Shown piece by piece: positions 1 to 8,325 of a DNA stretch of 57,887 nucleotides. A program made the translations under genes and the position numbers. How positions within the stretch are numbered: the first letter of the stretch is position 1; each line of letters starts with the position of its first letter. Source of the stretch: Nitriliruptoraceae bacterium (GTDB lineage Bacteria; Actinomycetota; Nitriliruptoria; Nitriliruptorales; Nitriliruptoraceae); assembly GCA_003565155.1 (NCBI GenBank), contig PXDB01000032.1, positions 1 through 57,887 of the forward strand. The letters run 5' to 3'. Under the pieces are notes generated by a model. It did no database searches, was not told the DNA's origin, and saw nothing but the letters and a program-made list of their open reading frames with translations.

Positions 1-1626
1 GAACCCCGTCGCGGCCGTCACCTCCGGCTCACCCGCCAACCGGTACAGGAACGCCGCCGCGGCCTGCCGCGTCACCGCCTGCCTGGGACGGAACGTCCCA
101 TCCTCGAACCCCGTCGTGATCCCCTCACCTACCAACCACGCGATCTCCGTCTCGAATTCGTGCCAAACAGGCACATCGGGGAACGTCTCCGGCTCGTCCG
201 GGAACTCCTCACCCTCGGCCAGGAGCGCGGCATCGATACCGGTCACGGTGGCGCCGGGACCCACGACGACCGCGTTCGCGTCCGCAAGCGCCGCTGCTCG
301 CGCGTAGAACTGCTGCTGGTAGTCGAAGGGTTGGAGTTCCACCTCGCCGGTAACGGGGTTCGTCTGCTCGCACCGGTTGAACTCAAGCACCGGCTCACCG
401 GGACCGACCTGCAATTCGTACTCCATGGTCGCCGACGGGTCGATGCGCTGGGATACGGCGGTCCTCACCCCGTCGATACGCTCGAAGACCTGGACGCACG
501 ACGATGCTGGCGCTCCCGTGGCAGCCTCGATGATCCGACCGGTGACGAAACCCGCCGGCTGGACCGTGACCGTACGGGACAGTCGCTGACCTTCGGTGAC
601 CGCGATCACCTCGGCCTCCTCCGGATTCCGGGTGTTGCCGACCCAGACGTCGGCGTAGGCGGTCCCGCCGTCGACGCAGTCCGGCACCAGGAGGGTGTGT
701 TCGCCAGGACCGAGCGGACCGAGGGTCACAGCGCAGTCGAGCACGGATCCCGCCTCATCCTGGACCGCAACATCGACGACCGCGGCCTGGTAGACCGTCC
801 AGTCCTGCTCGTGCGGCGTGTCCGGGAGCAGGGAAACGTCGGTGATCCGGGACTCACCCTCCGCAGCCACGTACACGTCCGAAGGCCCCGCTCGGCCACT
901 GCAGTCGGACACGCTCAGGACCACCGTGAGACCACCCACGGCACCAGAGGACGGCAACAGCGTTACGGAGTAGCGCCCGCCCGAGTCCGTCAGTCCGCTG
1001 GCTCGGTGGACGAGATCGGGTGTGTCCACCGACACGCACATGTTCTCTACACCGGCGCCCGTGGCGTCCTCGACGACGCCGTGCACGGTGTAGACCCCCC
1101 CGGTCTCGCTGACCAGGAACTCCGTGCGGCCGAGCCGGTCGAAGCCGGACCCTTCCTCCATCCTGCCGTGAGCGGTGACCTCGTAACGCCCCTCGGGGAG
1201 GTTCTGGGTGAACTCGACCACCGCTTCGTCCACCGGTCCGCTGCCGCCAGCAGCCTGCAGGGTGAACACGTCCTCGACGAGGTCGAGATCGCCGAACAGC
1301 TGCACGACCTCGAACTCGACGTCCTCGACAGCCTCCGGCCAGGGCCCAGGGTCGAGCGTGAGGGTGAGTTCCTGTCCGATGGTTGGGGGCTCGATGACAG
1401 CGGGGTCCGTGGAGAGCCCCTCGGGGTCGTCACTGAAGCTGAGCTCGGGCTGTGCATCGGCCGGTTGTGTGCCGCCCAAGAGCAGGGGTGGCAGCACGCC
1501 GGCGAGCAGTGCCAAGGTGACGACCAGCGCCAGCGGATGCTGCCGCCAGACCCGACCCGCCTCCCCGTACACAGCGGCATCCGACGGAAGGTTCCGAAAC
1601 CCCACAAGACTCCCCTGACTCGTCAT
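1..1626 (-). CDS. SLH-domain secreted surface protein (3' end beyond window)
   Basis: Reading the minus strand from an ATG at 1626 gives one open frame of 542 codons that runs off the window at base 1, so the C-terminus is missing. A hydrophobic segment around residues 30-50 (LALVVTLALLAGVLPPLLL) looks like a signal peptide or signal anchor. The middle holds carboxypeptidase-regulatory/CNA-B-like beta modules (for example GVVEDATGAGVENMCVSVDT). Near residue 485 a complete S-layer homology repeat begins: FPDVP, then GITTGFEDGTFRPRQAVTR. SLH domains normally occur as three copies that bind pyruvylated or other secondary wall polymers, so one or two more copies probably follow outside the window. 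This would tie the protein to the wall glycopolymer encoded downstream. The SLH call is firm, the middle domains less so. Confidence 0.85.
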   Translation of the reverse strand, partial: MTSQGSLVGFRNLPSDAAVYGEAGRVWRQHPLALVVTLALLAGVLPPLLLGGTQPADAQPELSFSDDPEGLSTDPAVIEPPTIGQELTLTLDPGPWPEAVEDVEFEVVQLFGDLDLVEDVFTLQAAGGSGPVDEAVVEFTQNLPEGRYEVTAHGRMEEGSGFDRLGRTEFLVSETGGVYTVHGVVEDATGAGVENMCVSVDTPDLVHRASGLTDSGGRYSVTLLPSSGAVGGLTVVLSVSDCSGRAGPSDVYVAAEGESRITDVSLLPDTPHEQDWTVYQAAVVDVAVQDEAGSVLDCAVTLGPLGPGEHTLLVPDCVDGGTAYADVWVGNTRNPEEAEVIAVTEGQRLSRTVTVQPAGFVTGRIIEAATGAPASSCVQVFERIDGVRTAVSQRIDPSATMEYELQVGPGEPVLEFNRCEQTNPVTGEVELQPFDYQQQFYARAAALADANAVVVGPGATVTGIDAALLAEGEEFPDEPETFPDVPVWHEFETEIAWLVGEGITTGFEDGTFRPRQAVTRQAAAAFLYRLAGEPEVTAATGF

Positions 1627-1892
1627 CACGACACGTCGTTGGCCCCGAGATGGGCCATCCCGCGGGTCACGGCCGCCGGCAGCGTCGCGTGACGGCGACA
1701 GCAGGCCTGTGGTCGCAGCGGCCTCGTGTCGTTTCGACGACCAGCCTCGCACAACCTCGCACACCACTGCCACACGCCCGCATCTCGAGTACCGCCCAAC
1801 GCACACGGACATGACGTCGTGGTACTGCACGAACGCGTTCCGTCACCAAGGACGGCCAGCAGCCTGGTCGCTTCGGACGGCGGACGCGTTGC
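1627..1892 (-). promoter_or_regulatory. Upstream region of the SLH gene
   Basis: This gene-free stretch lies between two minus-strand surface-protein genes and presumably holds the promoter of the SLH gene. It contains two small hairpins, GTCGT-TTCG-ACGAC (1728-1741) and GGCCC-CGAGAT-GGGCC (1641-1656). The second ends about 15 bases before the ATG and could affect translation. A short direct repeat of CCTCGCACA occurs near 1745-1762. I see no convincing -10/-35 pair and no known riboswitch. Confidence 0.3.
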
Positions 1893-1909
1893 CGCCGTCA
1901 GCGACGGCG
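1893..1909 (-). terminator. Hairpin just after the VanW gene
   Basis: A perfect inverted repeat of 7 bp with a 3-nt loop (CGCCGTC-AGC-GACGGCG on the plus strand) lies 6-22 bases past the stop of the minus-strand VanW gene. No U-tract follows, which is common in high-GC actinobacteria. It is a plausible transcription end, inferred only from the hairpin and its position. Confidence 0.4.
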
Positions 1910-1914
1910 CCTGG

Positions 1915-3312
1915 TCAGCCGGGGAAGCCCTCGTTGTAGCGCCAGCTGTAGGTCTCACGCCGTGAGGTGCCGTCGGGGTAGGTGATCGTGCGCCCGCAGG
2001 ACACGCTGAACGCACCGCCGGTTCCACCCACGACGTTGGTGGGAGCGGTGGTGAAGGAGCGGACCTGTGCCCAGGGGCGGCTCTCGAAGCGGACCGTCGC
2101 CGAGGTCGCGGTCGACTCCGTACGGATCGTGATCGGGTGCGGGGAGTCGTTGCGGAGCACGAGATCGATCGTGCGCTGGGAGATCGTCGCCTCCCGGCAC
2201 ATCGGGTAGCGGGTGAAGTAGATGGAGTGGGGCCGGTGGCTGACGATGTCGATACCGGAGAACCAGGCGGCGTTCAACACCGTCACCGCGACCTGGCTCA
2301 CCCCACCGCCCCGGACGCTGATAAGCGAGCCGTCGGAGATGAAGCCGTTGGCGATGAAGCCGCGCTCAGCGGTCCGGGGGCCGATCGCGTTGTCGAGGGA
2401 GTAGCGGGCCCCGGGCGGGATCACGTCACCATCGATGTACTCGAGCGCCCGGCGGATGTTGGTGTTGCGGGCCTGCCCGGCGACCATCGGCGTGGTGAAG
2501 CTGGACACGACGCCGACCTGCGGTTGCGGCTCGGGTGGCGGGACCCGACGCACACCGACGGTGGTCGTCCCGTTCGCGTTCCAGTCGCCGGCTAGAGCCA
2601 CGTCGGTGTCGCGGCCGAACCGGAAGGTCAGGTCCGCAGGCCCGCCGGAGTTGGAGTTGCGCAGGTAGAAGGTGTTGCCGCGGCGGACGCCGACGGTCTC
2701 CACTCCGTCACCGTTCCAGTCCCCGACGATCGGCACGTCGTCGACCCGACCGAAGCGGAAGTCGAGGTCCGCCGGCCCGCCCGTGTTCGCGTTGCGCAGG
2801 AAGTAGCGGTTGCCGCGGCGCACACCGACGGTCTGGGTCCCGTCACCGTTCCAGTCCCCGACCACCGGCACGTCAGCGGCCCGACCGAAGTGGAAGTCGA
2901 GGTCCGCCGGCCCGCCGGAGTTGCGGTTGCGGATGAAGTAGCGGTCGCCGCGGCGCACACCGACGGTCTGGGTCCCGTCACCGTTCCAATCGCCCACCAC
3001 CGGCGTGTCGTCCGCCCGGCCGTAGTGGAAGCCGAGGTCCGCGCCACCGCCGCGGTTGGCGTTGCGCAGCAGGAAGCGGCTCCCGCGGCGCACACCCACC
3101 GTGGTGGTGCCGTTGCCGTTCCAGTCACCGACCAGGGGATGATCGTCCGCCGCCCCGTAGCGCACGGTGACGTCGGCGGCGCCCCCGCGGGGCACGTTGC
3201 GCAGGAAGAAGGCGTTGTCGTCGGCCAGCGCCGGCTGGGCACCGATGACCGGTGCGGTGAGCAGCGCTCCGGTCGTGAGCACACAGAGCAGCAGTCGGCC
3301 CAGCATCGCCAC
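1915..3312 (-). CDS. Secreted VanW-family protein with WNGDG repeats
   Basis: The 465-residue product starts with a signal peptide (MAMLGRLLLCVLTTGALLTAPVIGAQPALA). About five tandem repeats of ~44 residues follow, each built on xxVGDWNGDGxxTVGVRRG, then xxRNxNxGGPADLxFxFGR. They resemble FG-GAP/VCBS-type beta repeats with a DxNxDG calcium-loop look. The C-terminal ~190 residues are a VanW domain (PF04294): DGDVIPPGARYSLDNAIGPR, then GGGVSQVAVTVLNAAWFSG, then HRPHSIYF. VanW occurs in vancomycin-resistance clusters and in many actinobacterial wall proteins, with unknown biochemistry but peptidoglycan-related context. The neighbour at 3399-4370 has near-identical repeats at the DNA level, suggesting shuffling. 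A start at the second ATG (3306) is also possible. Confidence 0.88.
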   Translation of the reverse strand: MAMLGRLLLCVLTTGALLTAPVIGAQPALADDNAFFLRNVPRGGAADVTVRYGAADDHPLVGDWNGNGTTTVGVRRGSRFLLRNANRGGGADLGFHYGRADDTPVVGDWNGDGTQTVGVRRGDRYFIRNRNSGGPADLDFHFGRAADVPVVGDWNGDGTQTVGVRRGNRYFLRNANTGGPADLDFRFGRVDDVPIVGDWNGDGVETVGVRRGNTFYLRNSNSGGPADLTFRFGRDTDVALAGDWNANGTTTVGVRRVPPPEPQPQVGVVSSFTTPMVAGQARNTNIRRALEYIDGDVIPPGARYSLDNAIGPRTAERGFIANGFISDGSLISVRGGGVSQVAVTVLNAAWFSGIDIVSHRPHSIYFTRYPMCREATISQRTIDLVLRNDSPHPITIRTESTATSATVRFESRPWAQVRSFTTAPTNVVGGTGGAFSVSCGRTITYPDGTSRRETYSWRYNEGFPG

Positions 3313-3398
3313 GGTGTTCCCTTGACGCGTCCAGCGATCCCTCGCCGCTGGGCGGCCCTGGGCAGGCTAGTGGGTCGGCGACGACCCTCTCATCACCC

Positions 3399-4370
<972 letters not shown>

Positions 4371-4466
4371 CCGGTCTCCAGGGCACGGGGCGCACGAGGA
4401 CGCCGACGCGCTCCCACGCGCCGACGCGGCCGGAAGGGTAGGTAGCCCCGTCGCCGTCCCTCCCTG

Positions 4467-4480
4467 GCCGTTCGGACGGC
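4467..4480 (-). terminator. Hairpin after cysN
   Basis: The inverted repeat GCCGT-TCGG-ACGGC lies 25-38 bases beyond the cysN stop codon, between cysN and the Rpf-like gene on the same strand. It could end the sulfate-activation transcript. Evidence is the hairpin and position alone; there is no U-run. Confidence 0.4.
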
Positions 4481-4504
4481 TCTTGTCTGCCAGCGCTGCG
4501 GGCC

Positions 4505-5821
4505 CTACCGGTCCAGGAGCATCCCGGCGGCGGTGGTGGCGTTGGTCGCCGGGTCGATGAGGATGAAGCTGCCCGTAGCCCGGTTGCGCTGGTAGGGGTC
4601 GTACACGAGCGGCGCCGTGCTGCGCAGCCTGATCCGTCCGATGTCGTTGGCGTTCAGCCCTGTGGCGTCCGGGTCACGGTGCGTGCTGTTGACGTCCAGT
4701 CGGTGCACGATGTCCACGACCTTGGCCCGGACGCGGTTCGTCGTGTGCTTCAGCCCGAGCATCGCCCCCACCGACAGCGGCCGGTCACTCATCCAGCACA
4801 CCATGGCCTCGAGGTCCTGCTCCACCCGCGGCTGGTTCGTTGTCCGGGCCAGCATCGTGCCCCGACCGAGGTCGAGGTCGTCGGCCAGGCGCACCGTCAC
4901 CGACATCGGGGGGAAGGCCTCCGCCACGGAGCCCTCCAGGGTGTCGATCCCGGCGATGGTGGTGGTCAGGCCGTCAGGCAGCGCCACCACCTCGTCATCC
5001 GTCCTGAGGATCCCACCGGCAACCTGCCCGGCGTAGCCGCGGTAGTCGCGGTGGTCGCTGGAGCGCGGACGTACCACCCACTGGATCGGGAACCGCACGT
5101 CGATCAGGTTGCGGTCGGAGGCGATGTGGACGTGCTCGAGGTGGTAGAGCAGGGGCGTGCCCTGGTACCAGTCCATGTGCGCGGAACGGTCCACGACGTT
5201 GTCGCCGGTCAGCGCCGACATGGGGATGAAGGTGATGTCGCGGACCTCCAGCTTGCCGGAGAAGTCCTCGAAGTCCGCGCGGATCTCCTCGAAGCGGGCC
5301 TCGGACCAGCCGACCAGATCCATCTTGTTGACCGCGACCACCAGGTGCGGGATGCCGAGCAGGGAGGCGATGAAGGCGTGACGCCGCGTCTGCTCCACCA
5401 CCCCGCTGCGGGCGTCGAGGAGGATGACGGCGAGGTTGGCGGTGGAGGCACCGGTCACCATGTTGCGGGTGTACTGCACGTGGCCGGGGGTGTCGGCGAT
5501 GATGAACTTGCGCCGGGCGGTGGCGAAGTAGCGGTAGGCCACGTCGATGGTGATGCCCTGCTCGCGCTCGGCCCTGAGCCCGTCGGTCACCAGGGACAGG
5601 TCGACCTGCTCGTCGCCACGCGCCTGGGACACCGCCTCCACGTGCTCGAGTTGGTCGGCGAGGATGGTCTTGGAGTCGTACAGCAACCGACCGATCAGGG
5701 TCGACTTGCCGTCGTCGACGCTGCCCGCGGTGGTGAACCGCAGCAGATCCATACCGGTGTCGTCGGTGGAGTCGACCAGCAGGTCCGCGACATCGACCCG
5801 GTGCTCGTGCAGGGCCGCCAT
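4505..5821 (-). CDS. cysN: Sulfate adenylyltransferase subunit 1 (CysN GTPase)
   Basis: The 438-residue product is the regulatory GTPase subunit of ATP sulfurylase, which couples GTP hydrolysis to formation of adenosine 5'-phosphosulfate (APS) from ATP and sulfate with CysD. Visible GTPase motifs: P-loop TAGSVDDGKSTLIGRL (~residues 30-45), G2/G3 region EREQGITIDVAYRYFAT then DTPGHVQYTRNMVTGAS, and G4 NKMD. Translation-factor-like beta domains follow. The protein ends without an APS kinase domain, unlike mycobacterial CysNC, because that activity is encoded separately at 6767. The ATG overlaps the cysD stop by one base (TGATG), suggesting translational coupling. Confidence 0.97.
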   Translation of the reverse strand: MAALHEHRVDVADLLVDSTDDTGMDLLRFTTAGSVDDGKSTLIGRLLYDSKTILADQLEHVEAVSQARGDEQVDLSLVTDGLRAEREQGITIDVAYRYFATARRKFIIADTPGHVQYTRNMVTGASTANLAVILLDARSGVVEQTRRHAFIASLLGIPHLVVAVNKMDLVGWSEARFEEIRADFEDFSGKLEVRDITFIPMSALTGDNVVDRSAHMDWYQGTPLLYHLEHVHIASDRNLIDVRFPIQWVVRPRSSDHRDYRGYAGQVAGGILRTDDEVVALPDGLTTTIAGIDTLEGSVAEAFPPMSVTVRLADDLDLGRGTMLARTTNQPRVEQDLEAMVCWMSDRPLSVGAMLGLKHTTNRVRAKVVDIVHRLDVNSTHRDPDATGLNANDIGRIRLRSTAPLVYDPYQRNRATGSFILIDPATNATTAAGMLLDR

Positions 5822-6729
5822 CAGAAGTAGCCCTCCCGCTTGCGATCCTCCATGGCAGCCTCGCTCACCCGGTCGTCGGCGCGGGTCGCACCGCGTTCGG
5901 TGAGCCGGGCGGTCGCCACCTCGGCGAGGACGTCCTCGATCGAGTCGGCGTCGGAGGACACCGCACCGGTGCAGGACATGTCGCCGACGGTGCGGAAACG
6001 CACCCGCGCGGTGAAGGGTTCCTCCTCAGGAAGGCGTTCCACGTGGGGGGAGACGGCGTAGAGCATCCCGTCGCGGCGGAACACCTCGCGTTCGTGGGCG
6101 AAGTAGATGTCGGGGACCTCGAGGCCTTCGGCGTGGATGTACTGCCAGACGTCCAACTCCGTCCAGTTGGAGATCGGGAAGACCCGCAGATGCTCCCCGC
6201 GACGGAGGTCCGCGTTGTAGAGGTTCCACAGCTCTGGGCGCTGGTTGCGCGGGTCCCACTGCCCGAACTCGTCACGGTGGCTGAAGATCCGCTCCTTGGC
6301 GCGGGCGCGTTCCTCGTCCCGGCGACCACCCCCGAAGGCGGCGTCGAAACGGTGCTCGGCGATGGCGTCCAGCAGGGTGACGGTCTGCAGCTGGTTGCGC
6401 GAGGACCGTGGACCGGCCTCCTCCACGACCCGGCCAGCGTCGATGGAGGCCTGCACGGAGGCCACCACCAGCCGCTCCCGAAGCTCCTCGACGCGGCGGT
6501 CGCGGAAGTCGAGGGCCTCGGGGAAGTTGTGGCCGGTGTCGACGTGCATGATGGGGAAGGGGAACCGCCCGGGCCGGAACGCCTTCTCCGCCAACCGGAG
6601 CAGGACGATGGAGTCCTTCCCCCCGCTGAAGAGCAGCACGGGGCGTTCGCACTCCGCGGCGGCCTCACGCAAGATGTGGATCGCCTCCGACTCCAGCGCG
6701 CGCAGGTGTGACAGGCGGGTGGTCATCAT
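5821..6729 (-). CDS. cysD: Sulfate adenylyltransferase subunit 2 (CysD)
   Basis: The 302-residue catalytic subunit of the CysDN ATP sulfurylase belongs to the PAPS-reductase/ATP pyrophosphatase fold. The PP-loop SGGKDSIVLLRLAEKAF is at residues ~35-51. MHVDTGHNFPE, the FGGGRRDEERARAKER region, and the C-terminal MEDRKREGYF are typical of CysD. It acts in the cytoplasm, making APS from sulfate and ATP with CysN. The gene follows the cysC-like gene by 37 bp and overlaps cysN by one base, so the three form one operon. Two successive ATGs (6729, 6726) are possible starts. Confidence 0.97.
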   Translation of the reverse strand: MMTTRLSHLRALESEAIHILREAAAECERPVLLFSGGKDSIVLLRLAEKAFRPGRFPFPIMHVDTGHNFPEALDFRDRRVEELRERLVVASVQASIDAGRVVEEAGPRSSRNQLQTVTLLDAIAEHRFDAAFGGGRRDEERARAKERIFSHRDEFGQWDPRNQRPELWNLYNADLRRGEHLRVFPISNWTELDVWQYIHAEGLEVPDIYFAHEREVFRRDGMLYAVSPHVERLPEEEPFTARVRFRTVGDMSCTGAVSSDADSIEDVLAEVATARLTERGATRADDRVSEAAMEDRKREGYF

Positions 6730-6766
6730 CGCTCCGCGGGACGGGTCGCGGCCGGGCGTCTCGAGC

Positions 6767-8236
6767 CTACTGGCCCCGGTGTCCAGCCCCGCGGGATGAC
6801 CCGGCCCGAAGGACGGCGGGATCGGACCACCAGCCCCCGTCGGCGACGCTGTCCACCACGCTGCGCACCGCGTCGTCCAACGCCATGTCAGCCGTGTCCA
6901 GCACCACCTCGGCGTCGGTGGGCGGTTCGTAGGGATCGTCCACCCCCGTCATGCCCCTGAGCTGGCCTGCCCGGGCGCGGGCGTACAGCCCCTTGGTGTC
7001 GCGGGCTTCGCAGACCTCGAGGGGGGTGGCGACGTGGACCAGCCGGAAGCCCGCGCCGGTGCACTCCACCATCGCGCGGACCTGCCGGCGGACCGCATCG
7101 AAGGGGGCGATGGGGGCACAGAGGGCCAGGCCGCCGTGACGCGCGATCTCCGCGGCCACGAACCCGATGCGCATCACGTTGCGGTCACGATCCTCGCGGG
7201 AGAAGCCGAGCCCGCTGGAGAGGTGACGGCGGACCAGATCACCGTCGAGCAGGGTCACCGGCCGCCCGGTTCTCGCGAGCAGGTGGTCACGCACCGCCCG
7301 CGCGATCGTCGACTTCCCCGCACCGGACAACCCGGTGAACAGCACCACGGCGCCGCGGTCGTGGCGCAGGGGATAGGCCGGCCGGAGCGCGGCGACCACC
7401 TCCGGCAACGCCGCCTGCAGCTCGCTCGGACCGAGCGCGTCGCCGGACCGGATCCGCGTGGCCAACGCCTCACCCTCGGCGACCGCGTCCGCGTCGAGGT
7501 GGTGGGTGGGCAGCGCGTCGTGGCCGACGGCCGTGTCGGTGTCCGGCGCGGGTGGAGCGGTGGGCGGGGTCGTGCTGGCGGTCGCACCGAGCCGGGCGAG
7601 CAGCGACCGGTCCCGCTGTGCACGCAGCGCGTCGGTGACCGGCGGCAACTGCACGACGTCGAGCTCGACGGCCACGTCGGTCGGCACCGCCTCCAGCGCG
7701 CGCTGTACGGCCGTGTGCACAGCGTGACGCCGGTCGTCGCCGGTGACCGCCAGCACCACCAGCAGCCGCGGCGCGTCGGGTGCGTGCGCCCTGGCGGCGG
7801 CCGCGAGCGCTGCCAGATCCGGGGCGTGGAGGCTGCGGTCGGTGCGGTGGCCGAGCCGCGCTCGCCCGTCGCTGCTCCGCGCCTGCAGCCGCGCCGGCAG
7901 CTCACGGCGTGCGGCGATCGGGTCCGCGCGCGCGGGGCGGGCCTGCACCGACAGCTGACCGTGGATCCGGACGCGGCCCTCGTCGAGGCGTGTGGTGGTG
8001 GTGGGCCGCGCGGTGGCCAATGGGGTGCCCTCCGCATCGGTGAGCACCAGCGTGCCCACCCGGGTGGCCGCGGCGGCGGTGTCCGTATCGACGACCAGTT
8101 CGGGGCGTAAGGGGTCGCGCGCATCAGCGGCGCCCAACCGCGGCCCGTCGGACAGCCCGGCGGCGTGCAGCTCCAGCCCATCGAGCTGGGACGGCGACAG
8201 GGTCCAGCGTGGGGGCGCAGGGACGGTCGAGGACAT
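6767..8236 (-). CDS. cysC: APS kinase with degenerate ATP-sulfurylase-like N-terminus
   Basis: The 489-residue protein ends in a complete adenylylsulfate kinase domain (~residues 290-470): Walker A GLSGAGKSTIARAVRD, then LLDGDLVRRHLSSGLGFSREDRDRN, then CEARDTKGLYARARAG. It phosphorylates APS to PAPS, the donor for sulfotransferases. The first ~290 residues begin like the PUA-like N-terminal domain of ATP sulfurylase (LSPSQLDGLELHAAGLSDGP, then LVLTDAEGTPLATA) but lack the QxRNP and HxxH catalytic motifs. They end in a low-complexity Thr/Pro/Ala linker. Bifunctional Sat-APS kinase proteins exist. Here CysDN supplies sulfurylase activity, so the N-domain may be vestigial or regulatory. The ATG at 8236 has GAGG about 7 bases upstream. 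First gene of the cys operon. Confidence 0.9.
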   Translation of the reverse strand: MSSTVPAPPRWTLSPSQLDGLELHAAGLSDGPRLGAADARDPLRPELVVDTDTAAAATRVGTLVLTDAEGTPLATARPTTTTRLDEGRVRIHGQLSVQARPARADPIAARRELPARLQARSSDGRARLGHRTDRSLHAPDLAALAAAARAHAPDAPRLLVVLAVTGDDRRHAVHTAVQRALEAVPTDVAVELDVVQLPPVTDALRAQRDRSLLARLGATASTTPPTAPPAPDTDTAVGHDALPTHHLDADAVAEGEALATRIRSGDALGPSELQAALPEVVAALRPAYPLRHDRGAVVLFTGLSGAGKSTIARAVRDHLLARTGRPVTLLDGDLVRRHLSSGLGFSREDRDRNVMRIGFVAAEIARHGGLALCAPIAPFDAVRRQVRAMVECTGAGFRLVHVATPLEVCEARDTKGLYARARAGQLRGMTGVDDPYEPPTDAEVVLDTADMALDDAVRSVVDSVADGGWWSDPAVLRAGSSRGAGHRGQ

Positions 8237-8313
8237 GATGGGCCTCGGACGGTGACAGGCGGCACGGCGGCCGCAGGGGCGGCCGGCCAGGGTGGTCGCG
8301 CCGCGGGCAGCCC

Positions 8314-8319
8314 TAGCAT
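8314..8319 (+). promoter_or_regulatory. Putative leaderless-type -10 box (TAGCAT)
   Basis: TAGCAT ends 6 bases before the ATG at 8326, which would place the transcription start at or near the A of the start codon. Leaderless mRNAs are frequent in Actinobacteria. No clear -35 is visible and no Shine-Dalgarno precedes the ATG, which fits a leaderless transcript. The 89-bp gap also contains the divergent cysC promoter. Confidence 0.35.
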
Positions 8320-8325
8320 GCCACC

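Noticed and set aside
160-1692. Long plus-strand open frame of about 510 codons
   Set aside because: It is antisense to a minus-strand frame with a signal anchor, CNA-B-like modules and an SLH repeat. Its own translation has no recognisable domain and arises from GC-rich codon complementarity.
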